This document shows positions 1 to 7,982 of a DNA stretch of 64,000 bases, one piece after another; the stretch's first letter is position 1, and every line of letters starts with the position of its first letter. The translations under genes and the position numbers were made by a program. A model generated the notes under the pieces. That model did not search any database. It saw only the letters and a program-made list of their open reading frames with translations, and was not told the origin of the DNA. This DNA is from JAOPZW01 sp963788935 (lineage in GTDB: Bacteria > Actinomycetota > Thermoleophilia > Solirubrobacterales > Solirubrobacteraceae), in contig CAWBIM010000016.1 in NCBI GenBank assembly GCA_963788935.1, positions 248,001-312,000 on the forward strand, read 5' to 3'.

Positions 1-1
1 G

Positions 2-391
2 CGGATCGTCAACGTCTCCTCGAGCGCGGGCAAGCGGCCGTCGCAGACGAACGCCGCCTACTCGGTGACGAAGGCCGCCGAGCTGGCGCTGTCGCGGACG
101 TTCGCCGACGCCTACGCGACGGGCAACGTGCTCGTCAACGCGGTCGCGCCCGCGGCGGTGACGTCGCCGCTGTGGATGGCCGACGGCGGGCTCGCCGACC
201 AGAGCGCGGCGGCGAAGGGCATCTCGCGCGAGGAGGCCCTCGAGGCCCAGCAGGGCCGCATCCCGCTCGGCCGCCTCGCCGAGCCCGGGGAGATCGCCGA
301 CGTTGTCGTGTTCCTCTCGAGCGCGCGGGCGAGCATGGTGACCGGGGCCGCGTGGTCGGTCGACGGCGGCGCGGTGGCGATCATCGTCTGA
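2..391 (+). CDS. SDR family oxidoreductase, C-terminal part (5' end outside window)
   Basis: Only the last 129 residues are present. The open frame runs off the left edge and begins in the middle of the Rossmann fold. The conserved serine strand of classical short-chain dehydrogenases is visible (IVNVSSSAG), followed by the catalytic Tyr-x3-Lys as YSVTK. The C-terminus ends in the usual VTGAAWSVDGG stretch of FabG-like members. A GTG at 65 is only an internal codon of this frame. The substrate cannot be told from this fragment. The 3' end overlaps the convergent MocR gene by 11 bases. Confidence 0.9.
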   Translation, partial: RIVNVSSSAGKRPSQTNAAYSVTKAAELALSRTFADAYATGNVLVNAVAPAAVTSPLWMADGGLADQSAAAKGISREEALEAQQGRIPLGRLAEPGEIADVVVFLSSARASMVTGAAWSVDGGAVAIIV

Positions 392-1784
392 GGGCGAGCG
401 CGAGCCGGCGGACGCCCTCGTCGAGCGCGTCGGGCGGCGCGGCGGCGAATGTCAGGCGCAGGAACGGCGCGGGCGGCTCCGCGGGGAACCAGGGGGAGCC
501 GGGGTACACGACCACGCCGCGGGCCGCCGCGGCGACCGCGAGGGCGACGTCGTCGACGTCCTCCGGCAGCGCCGCCCAGAGGTGCAGCCCGCCCGCCGGA
601 CGGCCGGCGACGCGCAGCTCCGGCAGCCGCCGGTCGAGCGCCGCGGCCAGCGCGTCGCGGCGCTCGCGCAGCGCGGCCCGCAGGCGGCGCAGATGCCGCC
701 GCCAGGCGGGGGAGGAGACGAGCTCGAGCGCCGCCTCCTGCAGCGGCCCGGAGACGAACAGGTCGTCGACGAGCCGCACGGCCCGCAGCCGCGCGCCGGC
801 CGCGCCGCGCGCGCCGACCGCGGCGATCCGCAGGCCGGGCGCGGCGGACTTCGTCAGCGAGCGCACGTAGACGACGTGGCCGTCGGGGTCGGAGGCGGCG
901 AGCGGCGGCGGCGGGTCGCCGTCGATCGCGAGGTCGCGCGCCCAGTCGTCCTCGACGAGGAACGCGCCCGCCGCGGTGACGGCGTCGAGGACGGCCGCGC
1001 GCCGGTCGGCGGCCAGCACGGCCCCGTGTGGGTTGGCGAACAGCGGCTGGCAGCAGACGACCCGCGCGCCGGTGCGGCGCAGCGCGTCGGCGAGGAGGTC
1101 GGGCCGCACGCCGCCGGCGTCGCTCGCGACCCCCGAGACCCGCAGCCCCGCGGCGCGCGCGGCGGCGATCGCGCCGACGTAGCCGGGCGCCTCGACGAGG
1201 ATGGTCTCCCCGGGCGCTCCCAGCGCGCGGAACGCGGTCGTCAGCGCCGACTGGCCGCCGGGGCAGACGACCATGTCGTGCGCCCGCAGGCCGCCACCCG
1301 CCTCGCGGGCGAACCACGCGCGGAGCTCCTCGCGGCCCTCGACCGGCCCGCGGCCCCACGCGCCCGGGCGCCGCGCCGCGCGCGCGAGCGCGGCGCCGAG
1401 CGCGGCGAGGGGCTGGAGCTCGGGCTCGACGTAGCCGCTCGACAGCGGGATCGCGCCCGCGGGCGGGAGGGCGACCAGCTCCTGGAGCGCGGCGTCGTCG
1501 AGCCGCGGGCCGAGTGCGACCGACTGCCAGGAGAGATCGGGCGCGCGGTCGGCCGCCGCGGGCGGCGGGCCGGGCGCCGCGGCGACGAAGGTCCCGCGGC
1601 CCGGGCGCGGCTCGACGAGCCCCTCGCCCGCGAGCCGGGCGACCGCCCGCTGGACCGTGACCGGCGAGGCGCGCTCGGCGGCCATCAGGTCGCGGACCGA
1701 GGGCAGCCGGTCGCCGGGGGCCCGCTCCGCGACCGCCGCCCGCAACGCTTGAGTGACGCGATCGACTGCGTTATCGTCGGGCAT
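381..1784 (-). CDS. MocR-type regulator: GntR winged helix fused to aminotransferase fold
   Basis: 467 residues. The N-terminal ~70 residues form a GntR winged-helix DNA-binding domain (GDRLPSVRDL, then SPVTVQRAVARL). The rest is a fold-type I PLP-dependent aminotransferase-like domain, with the probable PLP lysine in RSLTKSAAPGLRI near residue 305. MocR proteins usually use the aminotransferase domain as an effector-sensing module and control a divergent gene. Here that gene is the EamA transporter, and the two proposed ATG codons share bases 1783-1784. The ATG at 1784 is preferred because upstream sequence looks non-coding and the winged helix begins about ten residues later. The effector is unknown. 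Confidence 0.88.
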   Translation of the reverse strand: MPDDNAVDRVTQALRAAVAERAPGDRLPSVRDLMAAERASPVTVQRAVARLAGEGLVEPRPGRGTFVAAAPGPPPAAADRAPDLSWQSVALGPRLDDAALQELVALPPAGAIPLSSGYVEPELQPLAALGAALARAARRPGAWGRGPVEGREELRAWFAREAGGGLRAHDMVVCPGGQSALTTAFRALGAPGETILVEAPGYVGAIAAARAAGLRVSGVASDAGGVRPDLLADALRRTGARVVCCQPLFANPHGAVLAADRRAAVLDAVTAAGAFLVEDDWARDLAIDGDPPPPLAASDPDGHVVYVRSLTKSAAPGLRIAAVGARGAAGARLRAVRLVDDLFVSGPLQEAALELVSSPAWRRHLRRLRAALRERRDALAAALDRRLPELRVAGRPAGGLHLWAALPEDVDDVALAVAAAARGVVVYPGSPWFPAEPPAPFLRLTFAAAPPDALDEGVRRLALALRR

Positions 1785-1825
1785 GAGCAGTGCGGATAAC
1801 GCTATCGAACAGCACCCGATAACGC
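1768..1825. promoter_or_regulatory. Probable MocR operator: three copies of an 8-mer
   Basis: GATAACGC occurs at 1795-1802 and again at 1818-1825, the same way round and 23 bases apart. Its exact reverse complement GCGTTATC lies at 1768-1775. Direct repeats about two helical turns apart, with an extra inverted copy, are the sort of operator described for GabR/PdxR-type MocR regulators. The sites cover both proposed start codons, so the transporter may really start downstream of them. No binding evidence is available. Confidence 0.55.
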
Positions 1826-2715
1826 GAGCCCCGGCGCGCCGTCGCCTCGCCCTCGGCCCCGGCGTGGCCCTCGGCGCGCTCGGCATCCTCGGCTTCAGCT
1901 TCTCGCTGCCGGCGACGCGCCTCGCCGTCCACGACCTCGACCCGTGGCTCATCGCCTTCGGCCGGGCGACGGTCGCCGCCGTCCTCGCCGCCATCTACCT
2001 GCGGGCGACCCGCGCGCCCCGGCCGACGGTCGCGCAGGTGCGCTCGCTCGCGATCGTCGCCCTCGGCGTCGTCGTCGGCTTCCCGCTGTTCACGTCGCTC
2101 GCCCTCGAGGCGCAGACCGCCAGCCACGGCGCCGTCGTCATCGCGTTCCTGCCCGCCGCGACCGCCGTCGCCGCCGTCGCCCGGGCGGGCGAGCGGCCGT
2201 CGCGGCGGTTCTGGCTGGCGAGCGGCGCCGGCCTCGTCGCGGTGCTCGTCTTCATCGCCGCGAGCGAGGGCGACGCGCTGAGCAGCGGGCCGCAGACGGG
2301 CGACCTCTACCTCCTCGTCGCCACCGCGCTGTGCGCCGTGGGCTACGCCGAGGGCGGCGCGCTCTCGCGCACGCTCGGGGCGCCGGCGACGATCTGCTGG
2401 GCGCTCGTGCTCAGCGCGCCCGTGTGCGCGACGGTCGCCGCCGTGGCCGCGGCGACCACCGGCCTGCACGCCGGAACGACCGCGTGGCTCGGCTTCGCCT
2501 ACGTCTCGATCATCTCGATGTTCCTCGGGTTCTTCGCCTGGTACGCGGGGCTCGCGCGCGGCGGCGTCGCGCGCGTCGGCCAGGTGCAGCTCGCCCAGCC
2601 GGTGCTCACGCTCGTGTGGTCGGCGCTCGTGCTCGGCGAGTCGATCGGCGCGTTCACGGCCGTCACGGCGCTCGTCGTGCTCGCCAGCGTGGCGGCGACC
2701 CAGCGCGCCCGCTGA
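1783..2715 (+). CDS. EamA/DMT-family transporter
   Basis: 310 residues with about ten hydrophobic segments in two homologous halves, the usual architecture and size of EamA (drug/metabolite transporter) proteins such as amino acid or metabolite exporters. The inner-membrane location follows from this topology; the substrate is not predictable. It is divergent from a MocR regulator, which suggests control by an amine or amino acid signal. The ATG at 1783 overlaps the regulator's start and lies inside the repeat operator. A GTG at 1864, just before the first membrane segment, is a credible alternative start and would leave the operator untranslated. Confidence 0.87.
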   Translation: MSSADNAIEQHPITRAPARRRLALGPGVALGALGILGFSFSLPATRLAVHDLDPWLIAFGRATVAAVLAAIYLRATRAPRPTVAQVRSLAIVALGVVVGFPLFTSLALEAQTASHGAVVIAFLPAATAVAAVARAGERPSRRFWLASGAGLVAVLVFIAASEGDALSSGPQTGDLYLLVATALCAVGYAEGGALSRTLGAPATICWALVLSAPVCATVAAVAAATTGLHAGTTAWLGFAYVSIISMFLGFFAWYAGLARGGVARVGQVQLAQPVLTLVWSALVLGESIGAFTAVTALVVLASVAATQRAR

Positions 2716-2733
2716 GCCGTAGGATCCGCCGCC

Positions 2734-3180
2734 ATGGCGATCTCGACCGAGGCCGTCGGCAAGCGCTACGAGCCGAGCACCTACGCCGTCGGCCGCGAGA
2801 AGATCCGCGAGTACGCGCACGCCGTCGGCGAGACCAACCCGCTGCACCTCGACGTCGAGCACGCCCGCGCCCAGGGCTACCGCGACGTCGTCGCGCCGCC
2901 GATGTTCTGCGTCGTCTTCTGCGGCGTCGCGCTCGGGCCGGTCATGTTCGACCCCGAGGTCGGGATCGACTTCGCCCGCCTGCTGCACAGCGCCCAGGAG
3001 TTCCGCTGGGGGCCGCTCGTCGTCTCGGGCGACGAGATCGAGACGACGATGACGGTCACGGACATCTCGGCCCGCGGCGAGATGGGCTTCTACACGTTCG
3101 AGTCGGTCTCCACGAACCAGGACGGCGACACCGTGTGCGTCGGGACCTGGTCGAACATCGTGCGCGGAGGCGAGGAATGA
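2734..3180 (+). CDS. FAS1-like dehydratase/MaoC-type hot-dog protein (HadA-like subunit)
   Basis: 148 residues, a single hot-dog fold like the non-catalytic subunit of heterodimeric (3R)-hydroxyacyl-thioester dehydratases (HadA of HadAB). Where the hydratase-2 motif would read D-x4-H this protein has E-T-N-P-L-H, so the catalytic Asp is missing, as expected for the HadA side. The next gene starts inside its stop codon (ATGA) and carries the intact motif, so the two probably form one enzyme. A TAGGAT box at 2720-2725, eight bases before the ATG, suggests a nearly leaderless transcript. Confidence 0.8.
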   Translation: MAISTEAVGKRYEPSTYAVGREKIREYAHAVGETNPLHLDVEHARAQGYRDVVAPPMFCVVFCGVALGPVMFDPEVGIDFARLLHSAQEFRWGPLVVSGDEIETTMTVTDISARGEMGFYTFESVSTNQDGDTVCVGTWSNIVRGGEE

Positions 3181-3560
3181 ACGCGGGCGACGAGATCCCG
3201 ACCCTCTCGGTCACGCCCGACCGCTACCTCACCGTGCGCTACGCGGGCGCCTCGGGCGACTTCAACCCGATCCACGTCGACGACGAGTTCGCCCGTCAGG
3301 TCGGCCTGCCGGGCCGGATCCTCCACGGGCTGTGGACGATGGCCCAGGTCGCTCGCGCCCAGACCGAGGCCGCCGGCGGACCGCACGCGCTCAAGCGCCT
3401 GAGCGTCACGTTCCGCGGCATGGGCGTGCCCGAGTCCGAGATCACGGTGACCGGCACCGTCGCGACGGTCGAGGACGGCGTGGCGACCGTCCACGCGGTC
3501 GCCGAGCAGGACGGCCGCGCGATCATCCGCAACGCCGAGGCCGAGCTCCAGGTCGAGTAG
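3177..3560 (+). CDS. MaoC-family dehydratase (HadB-like catalytic subunit)
   Basis: 127 residues of hot-dog fold. The hydratase-2 signature is complete in SGDFNPIHVD (Asp, four residues, His), so this is the catalytic partner of the preceding HadA-like protein. The family hydrates or dehydrates acyl-CoA or acyl-carrier-protein thioesters in fatty-acid-type pathways; which one cannot be decided here. The ATG overlaps the previous stop as ATGA, which fixes the start and implies translational coupling. Confidence 0.82.
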   Translation: MNAGDEIPTLSVTPDRYLTVRYAGASGDFNPIHVDDEFARQVGLPGRILHGLWTMAQVARAQTEAAGGPHALKRLSVTFRGMGVPESEITVTGTVATVEDGVATVHAVAEQDGRAIIRNAEAELQVE

Positions 3561-3605
3561 CGCGGCGCCCGCCGGCGACCCGGCCGGACGCCGGGAGCCG
3601 CCTCC

Positions 3606-3611
3606 TACAAT
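3606..3611 (+). promoter_or_regulatory. -10 box for hrcA
   Basis: TACAAT ends eight bases before the hrcA GTG, which would give a transcript with almost no leader. A GGGAG at 3613-3617 could serve as a weak ribosome binding site. No clear -35 hexamer and no CIRCE repeat were found. Confidence 0.45.
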
Positions 3612-3619
3612 CGGGAGCG

Positions 3620-4651
3620 GTGCTCTCGCCGCGTCAAGAACTGATCCTGAGCAAGGTCGTCGAGGCCTACACGGCGACCGGCGTCCCCGTGGGCTCGAAG
3701 GCCCTCGCCGCCGACCCCGACATCGAGGCCGGCCCGTCGACGATCCGCCACGAGCTCGCGATGCTCGAGGAGCACGGCCTGCTCGCCCACCCGCACACGA
3801 GCGCGGGCCGCGTGCCGACGGACTCGGGCCACCGCTTCTACGTCGACCGCCTGCTCGGCAGTGGCGAGGGCGGCGCGCTCGCCCGCCGCGACCGCGGCCT
3901 CGACCTCCAGCTCGTCCGCCGCGAGGTCGACGAGGCGATGCGCGCGACGACCGAGACGCTGTCGCAGGTCACGAACCTGCTCGCGATCGTCTCCGCGCCG
4001 CCGCTCGACACGGCCACGATCCGCCACATCGAGGTCCTCCCGCTCCAGCCCCAGGTCCTCATGGTCGTCGTCATCACCTCGACCGGCGGCGTCACCAAGC
4101 GCGTCTTCACGTTCCAGTCGCCGGTCGACCCGGGCCTCGCGCAGTGGGCGGCCGAGTACCTCAACGACCGCCTGACCGGCATGGGCCTCGGCGCGCGGAT
4201 GCTCCACTCGCGCCTGAACGATCCGTCGCTCGGCGCGGGCGAGCACGCGTTCCTCGCGCGCCTCGCGCCCGCGTTCACCGAGCTGGCCGAGACGGCCGAG
4301 CACTCGCTCTACGTCGACGGCGCGGCGCGGCTGCTCTCCGAGAACCGCTTCCAGGACCTCAGCCAGATCAACGAGCTCATGACCATCCTCGAGCGTCGGG
4401 TCGCGCTGCTCGACCTGCTGCGCTCGGTGCTGTCCGAGCGCGACGTGCTCGTGCGGATCGGCAGCGAGAACGAGCTGCCGGCGCTGCAGTCGCTGGCGAT
4501 GGTCGCGGCGGGCTACGGACTGCCGGCGCGCAAGCTGGGCACGGTGTCGCTGATCGGCCCGGTCCGCATGGACTACGCCGGCGCGATCCGGACCGTGCGC
4601 GAGGCGGCGCTGCAGCTTTCGCGGTTCATCGAAGACGTCTACGAGGGATAA
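3620..4651 (+). CDS. hrcA: Heat-inducible transcription repressor HrcA
   Basis: 343 residues, normal for HrcA. The N-terminal winged helix (LSPRQELILSKVVEAY, then the STIRHELAMLEEHG region and the TSAGRVPT motif) is characteristic, followed by the GAF-like effector domain. HrcA binds CIRCE elements to repress chaperone genes. It is followed nine bases later by dnaJ, the usual actinobacterial hrcA-dnaJ2 pairing, without grpE or dnaK nearby. GTG at 3620 is chosen because it precedes the conserved LSPRQ start exactly. Confidence 0.95.
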   Translation: MLSPRQELILSKVVEAYTATGVPVGSKALAADPDIEAGPSTIRHELAMLEEHGLLAHPHTSAGRVPTDSGHRFYVDRLLGSGEGGALARRDRGLDLQLVRREVDEAMRATTETLSQVTNLLAIVSAPPLDTATIRHIEVLPLQPQVLMVVVITSTGGVTKRVFTFQSPVDPGLAQWAAEYLNDRLTGMGLGARMLHSRLNDPSLGAGEHAFLARLAPAFTELAETAEHSLYVDGAARLLSENRFQDLSQINELMTILERRVALLDLLRSVLSERDVLVRIGSENELPALQSLAMVAAGYGLPARKLGTVSLIGPVRMDYAGAIRTVREAALQLSRFIEDVYEG

Positions 4652-4660
4652 CGGCCGACG

Positions 4661-5815
4661 ATGGCGACCCGCCCCCGCGACCCGTACGAGGTCCTCGGCG
4701 TCGAGCGCGACGCCGACGAGACCCAGATCAAGAAGGCGTTCCGCAAGCTCGCCCGCGAGCTGCACCCCGACGTCAACCGCCACGACCCCGACGCCGAGGA
4801 GAAGTTCAAGGAGGCCGCCGAGGCCTACGAGATCCTCAACGACGCCGAGCGCCGGGCGACGTACGACCGCTACGGCCACGACGGCCTGCGCTCCGGCGGC
4901 TTCGCCCCGAACTTCGAGGGCTTCGGCTCGATCTCCGACCTCTTCGACGCCTTCTTCGGCGGCGGCGGGGGCGGAGGCGGCGGCATGTTCGGCGGCTTCG
5001 GGGGCGGCGGCGCGGCCGGCCCGACTCAGGGCCGCGACATCGCCGTCAACGCCGACATCACGCTCGCCCAGGCGGCCACCGGCACCGAGGTCGAGCTGAG
5101 CTTCGAGGCGATCGAGACCTGCGAGGTCTGCCACGGCAACGGCGCCAAGCCCGGCACGCCGATCGTCACGTGCGAGCGCTGCGGCGGCGTCGGCGTGCTG
5201 CAGCAGGTGACGCGCTCGCCGTTCGGCCAGGTCATGCGCCAGACGGCGTGCGACGTCTGCCAGGGCGAGGGCAAGGTCGCCTCCGAGCCGTGCGAGCAGT
5301 GCGACGGCCGCGGGCGCGAGGTGCGGCGCCGGACGCTGCGCGTCGACGTGCCCGAGGGCATCGCCGACGGCCAGCGCATCCGCCTCAGCGGCCGCGGGCA
5401 CGCGGGCGAGCGCGGCGGCCCGCCCGGCGACCTCTACGTCCTCGTCCGCATCACCGCCGACGAGCGCTTCCTGCGCGACGGCGACGACCTCGTCACCGTC
5501 CTCGACGTCTCGGCCCCGCACGCCGCGCTCGGCGCGAGCTTCAAGGCGCCGACGCTCGACGGCGACGTCGAGGTCCGCGTCGCGCCGGGCACGCAGCCGG
5601 GCGAGGTCATCGTCGTCCGCGGCCAGGGCATGCCGCGCCTGCGGCGGCCGGGCCGGCACGGCGACCTGCGGGTCGTCGTCAACGTCGTCGTCCCGCGGCG
5701 CCTGAGCCGCGAGCAGCGCAAGCTGGCCGAGAAGCTCGCCGAGTCGATGACGTCCGAGAACGTCAAGACCGACGAGTCGCTCGTCGGCAAGCTCAAGCGC
5801 ATCATCGGCGGATGA
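4661..5815 (+). CDS. dnaJ: Chaperone DnaJ (type I, DnaJ2-like)
   Basis: 384 residues with all type I domains in order: J domain with HPD in LHPDVNRH (about residues 8-70), a Gly/Phe-rich stretch with poly-Gly runs (about 95-125), four CxxCxGxG zinc repeats (CEVCHGNG, CERCGGVG, CDVCQGEG, CEQCDGRG), and the C-terminal substrate-binding domains. It stimulates the DnaK ATPase and delivers unfolded clients. It sits directly behind its repressor gene hrcA and overlaps prmA by ATGA, so it is probably the middle gene of an operon. Confidence 0.96.
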   Translation: MATRPRDPYEVLGVERDADETQIKKAFRKLARELHPDVNRHDPDAEEKFKEAAEAYEILNDAERRATYDRYGHDGLRSGGFAPNFEGFGSISDLFDAFFGGGGGGGGGMFGGFGGGGAAGPTQGRDIAVNADITLAQAATGTEVELSFEAIETCEVCHGNGAKPGTPIVTCERCGGVGVLQQVTRSPFGQVMRQTACDVCQGEGKVASEPCEQCDGRGREVRRRTLRVDVPEGIADGQRIRLSGRGHAGERGGPPGDLYVLVRITADERFLRDGDDLVTVLDVSAPHAALGASFKAPTLDGDVEVRVAPGTQPGEVIVVRGQGMPRLRRPGRHGDLRVVVNVVVPRRLSREQRKLAEKLAESMTSENVKTDESLVGKLKRIIGG

Positions 5816-6640
5816 TCCGCCTGGCGCTCCGCGTGCGCCGCGCGGACGCCGAGATCGTGCTCGCCGAGCTGCTCGCGCTCGCCCCGGCCGGCGTCGAGGA
5901 GCGCGACGTCGACGCGGAGACGGTCGAGTACGCCGTCTACGGCGCGCCCGGCGAGCTGCCCGCGCTGCCCGACCTGCGGGCGGCCGCCGGCGGCGCGCTC
6001 GTCGACGTCGCGACGACGGAGATCGCCGACGACTGGGCCGAGCGCTGGCGCGAGTTCCACCATCCGGTGACGGTCGGCGGGCGGGTCCACGTGCGCGCGC
6101 CGTGGCACGCGCCGGTGAGCGTCGACGTCGCGCCGGTCGAGATCGTCATCGACCCCGCGCAGGCGTTCGGCACCGGGGCGCACGCGACGACGCGCCTGTG
6201 CCTCGAGCTGCTGCTCGCGCTGCCGCCGGGCGGCCCGTGCGTGGACGCCGGCTGCGGCTCGGGCGTGCTCGCGATCGCCGCGGCGAAGCTCGGGTGGTCG
6301 CCCGTGCTCGGGGATCGACCACGACCCGCTGGCGGTCGCGGCGACCCGCGAGAACGCGGCGGTCAACGGCGCCGCGGTCGACGTCCGCCGCCACGACCTG
6401 CTGCGCGACGGCCCGGTCCCGTCGGCCCCGACCGTGCTCGCCAACCTGCTCGGCCCGCTGCTGCGCCGGGTCGCCGCCGACGGCTTCGCCGGCGACGTCC
6501 CGCGGGCGCTCATCGCCAGCGGGCTGCTCGTCACGGAGGCCGACGAGATCGCCGCGGCGTTCGCCGCGCGCGGGCTCGCCGAGCGGGCGCGGCGGACCGA
6601 GGGCGAGTGGGCGGCGCTGCTGCTCGGCCCGGACCGATAG
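5812..6640 (+). CDS. prmA: Ribosomal protein L11 methyltransferase, frame broken once
   Basis: PrmA trimethylates ribosomal protein L11. The first part has the PrmA-type N-terminal domain and the SAM-binding motif VDAGCGSGVLAIAAAKLG. The frame breaks in a run of four G at 6310-6313. Removing one G restores VLGIDHDPLAVAATRENA and then the catalytic-region motif ANLLGPLL, ending at 6640 with a normal total of 275 residues. The start is fixed by ATGA overlap with dnaJ. Because the remainder is well conserved, sequencing error is more likely than gene decay. Confidence 0.88.
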
Positions 6641-6650
6641 CGTCGCGGCC

Positions 6651-7982
6651 ATGGCCTGGCACGTGGTGATCGCCGGTGGCGGCTTCGGGGGCTTTCACGC
6701 CGCCCGGGCGCTGGAACGCGCGATGCCGGACGCGAGCACGCGGATCACGCTCGTCAGCGACGTCAACTTCATGCTCTACACGCCGCTCCTGCCCGGCGCC
6801 GCGGCCGGCACGCTCGAGCCCCGCCACGTCGTCGTGCCGCTGCGCGAGGCGCTCAAGCGCACCGACCTGCGCGTCGGGTCGGTGACCGGCGGCGACCCGG
6901 ACCGCAACGTGCTGCGGGTCCGCTCGCTCGAGGGCCGCGACGAGGAGCTCTCCTACGACCACCTCGTCGTCGCGCTCGGCTCGATCTCGCGCACGCTCCC
7001 CGTGCCCGGTCTCGCCGAGCACGCGCTCGGCTTCAAGTCGCTGCCCGACGCGATCGAGCTGCGCAACCGCGTGCTGCGGACACTCGAGGTGGCCGAGACG
7101 CTCGAGGACCCGGCCGAGCGCGAGGCGTGGCTGACGTACGTGTTCGTCGGCGCGGGCTACGCGGGGCTCGAGGGCCTCGCCGAGCTCCAGGACTTCGCCG
7201 GCGAGGCGATCGCCCGTTATCCGCGCTGCCGCACCCAGGGGATGCGCTGGATCCTCGTCGAGGCGACCGACCGCGTGATGCCGGAGGTCTCGCCCCAGCT
7301 CGCGGAGTTCGCCCGCCGCGAGCTGCGCGGGCGCGGGATCGAGATCCGGACGGAGACGACGCTCGAGGAGGTCACGCCGCGCACGGCGCGCCTGAGCGAC
7401 GGCGAGACCGTCCCGACGCGGACGTGCGTGTGGACGGCGGGCGTGAAGGCCCATCCGGTCGTCGAGCGCCTCGGGCTCCCGCTCGACGACGCCGGCCGGA
7501 TCGTGGTCGACAAGATGATGCAGGTCGACGGCCGGGCGAACGTGTGGGCCATCGGCGACGCGGCCGCGGTGCCCGACCCGGCCAAGAAGCGCGAGAGCGC
7601 GTGCCCGCCGACCGGCCAGCACGCGCTGCGCCAGGGCCGGCGCGTCGGGCGCAACGTCGCCGCCACGCTCGGGACGGGCCGCGTGAAGCCGTTCTCCTAC
7701 CGGACGCTCGGCGTGTTCGTCGACATGGGTCAGGGCCAGGCCGTCGCCGAGACCGTCGGCCTGCGCTGGCGCGGACGGATCGCGTGGGTGCTGGCCCGCA
7801 GCTACCACCTCGCGATGATGCCCGGCGTGAAGCGCAAGCTGCGCCTGCTCGTCGACTGGAACGTCGAGCTCGCCTTCGGGCGCGACTTCTCCGAGCTCGG
7901 GCAGCTCGGCCACCCCGCGTCGCTGGCCGACCCGGACGTCGGCGAGGCGGCGCCCGACGACCCGCCGGAGGGCACCGCCTGA
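6651..7982 (+). CDS. Type II NADH:quinone oxidoreductase (NDH-2-like flavoprotein)
   Basis: 443 residues. Two dinucleotide-binding folds are visible: FAD-binding IAGGGFGGFHAARAL at the N-terminus and NAD(P)H-binding VFVGAGYAGLEGLAEL near residue 165. The FAD-closing motif VWAIGDAAAVPD follows near residue 300. The C-terminal part, with YRTLGVFVDMGQG and an amphipathic segment, resembles the membrane-anchoring tail of NDH-2. Such enzymes transfer electrons from NADH to quinone without pumping protons. It lies between prmA and a DAO-type oxidoreductase, which overlaps its stop by one base. Membership of a related family of membrane flavoproteins cannot be ruled out. Confidence 0.85.
   Translation: MAWHVVIAGGGFGGFHAARALERAMPDASTRITLVSDVNFMLYTPLLPGAAAGTLEPRHVVVPLREALKRTDLRVGSVTGGDPDRNVLRVRSLEGRDEELSYDHLVVALGSISRTLPVPGLAEHALGFKSLPDAIELRNRVLRTLEVAETLEDPAEREAWLTYVFVGAGYAGLEGLAELQDFAGEAIARYPRCRTQGMRWILVEATDRVMPEVSPQLAEFARRELRGRGIEIRTETTLEEVTPRTARLSDGETVPTRTCVWTAGVKAHPVVERLGLPLDDAGRIVVDKMMQVDGRANVWAIGDAAAVPDPAKKRESACPPTGQHALRQGRRVGRNVAATLGTGRVKPFSYRTLGVFVDMGQGQAVAETVGLRWRGRIAWVLARSYHLAMMPGVKRKLRLLVDWNVELAFGRDFSELGQLGHPASLADPDVGEAAPDDPPEGTA

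Noticed and set aside
3561..3620. CIRCE operator before hrcA
   Set aside because: No TTAGCACTC-N9-GAGTGCTAA-like repeat is present upstream of hrcA-dnaJ or elsewhere in the window; its target must lie outside.
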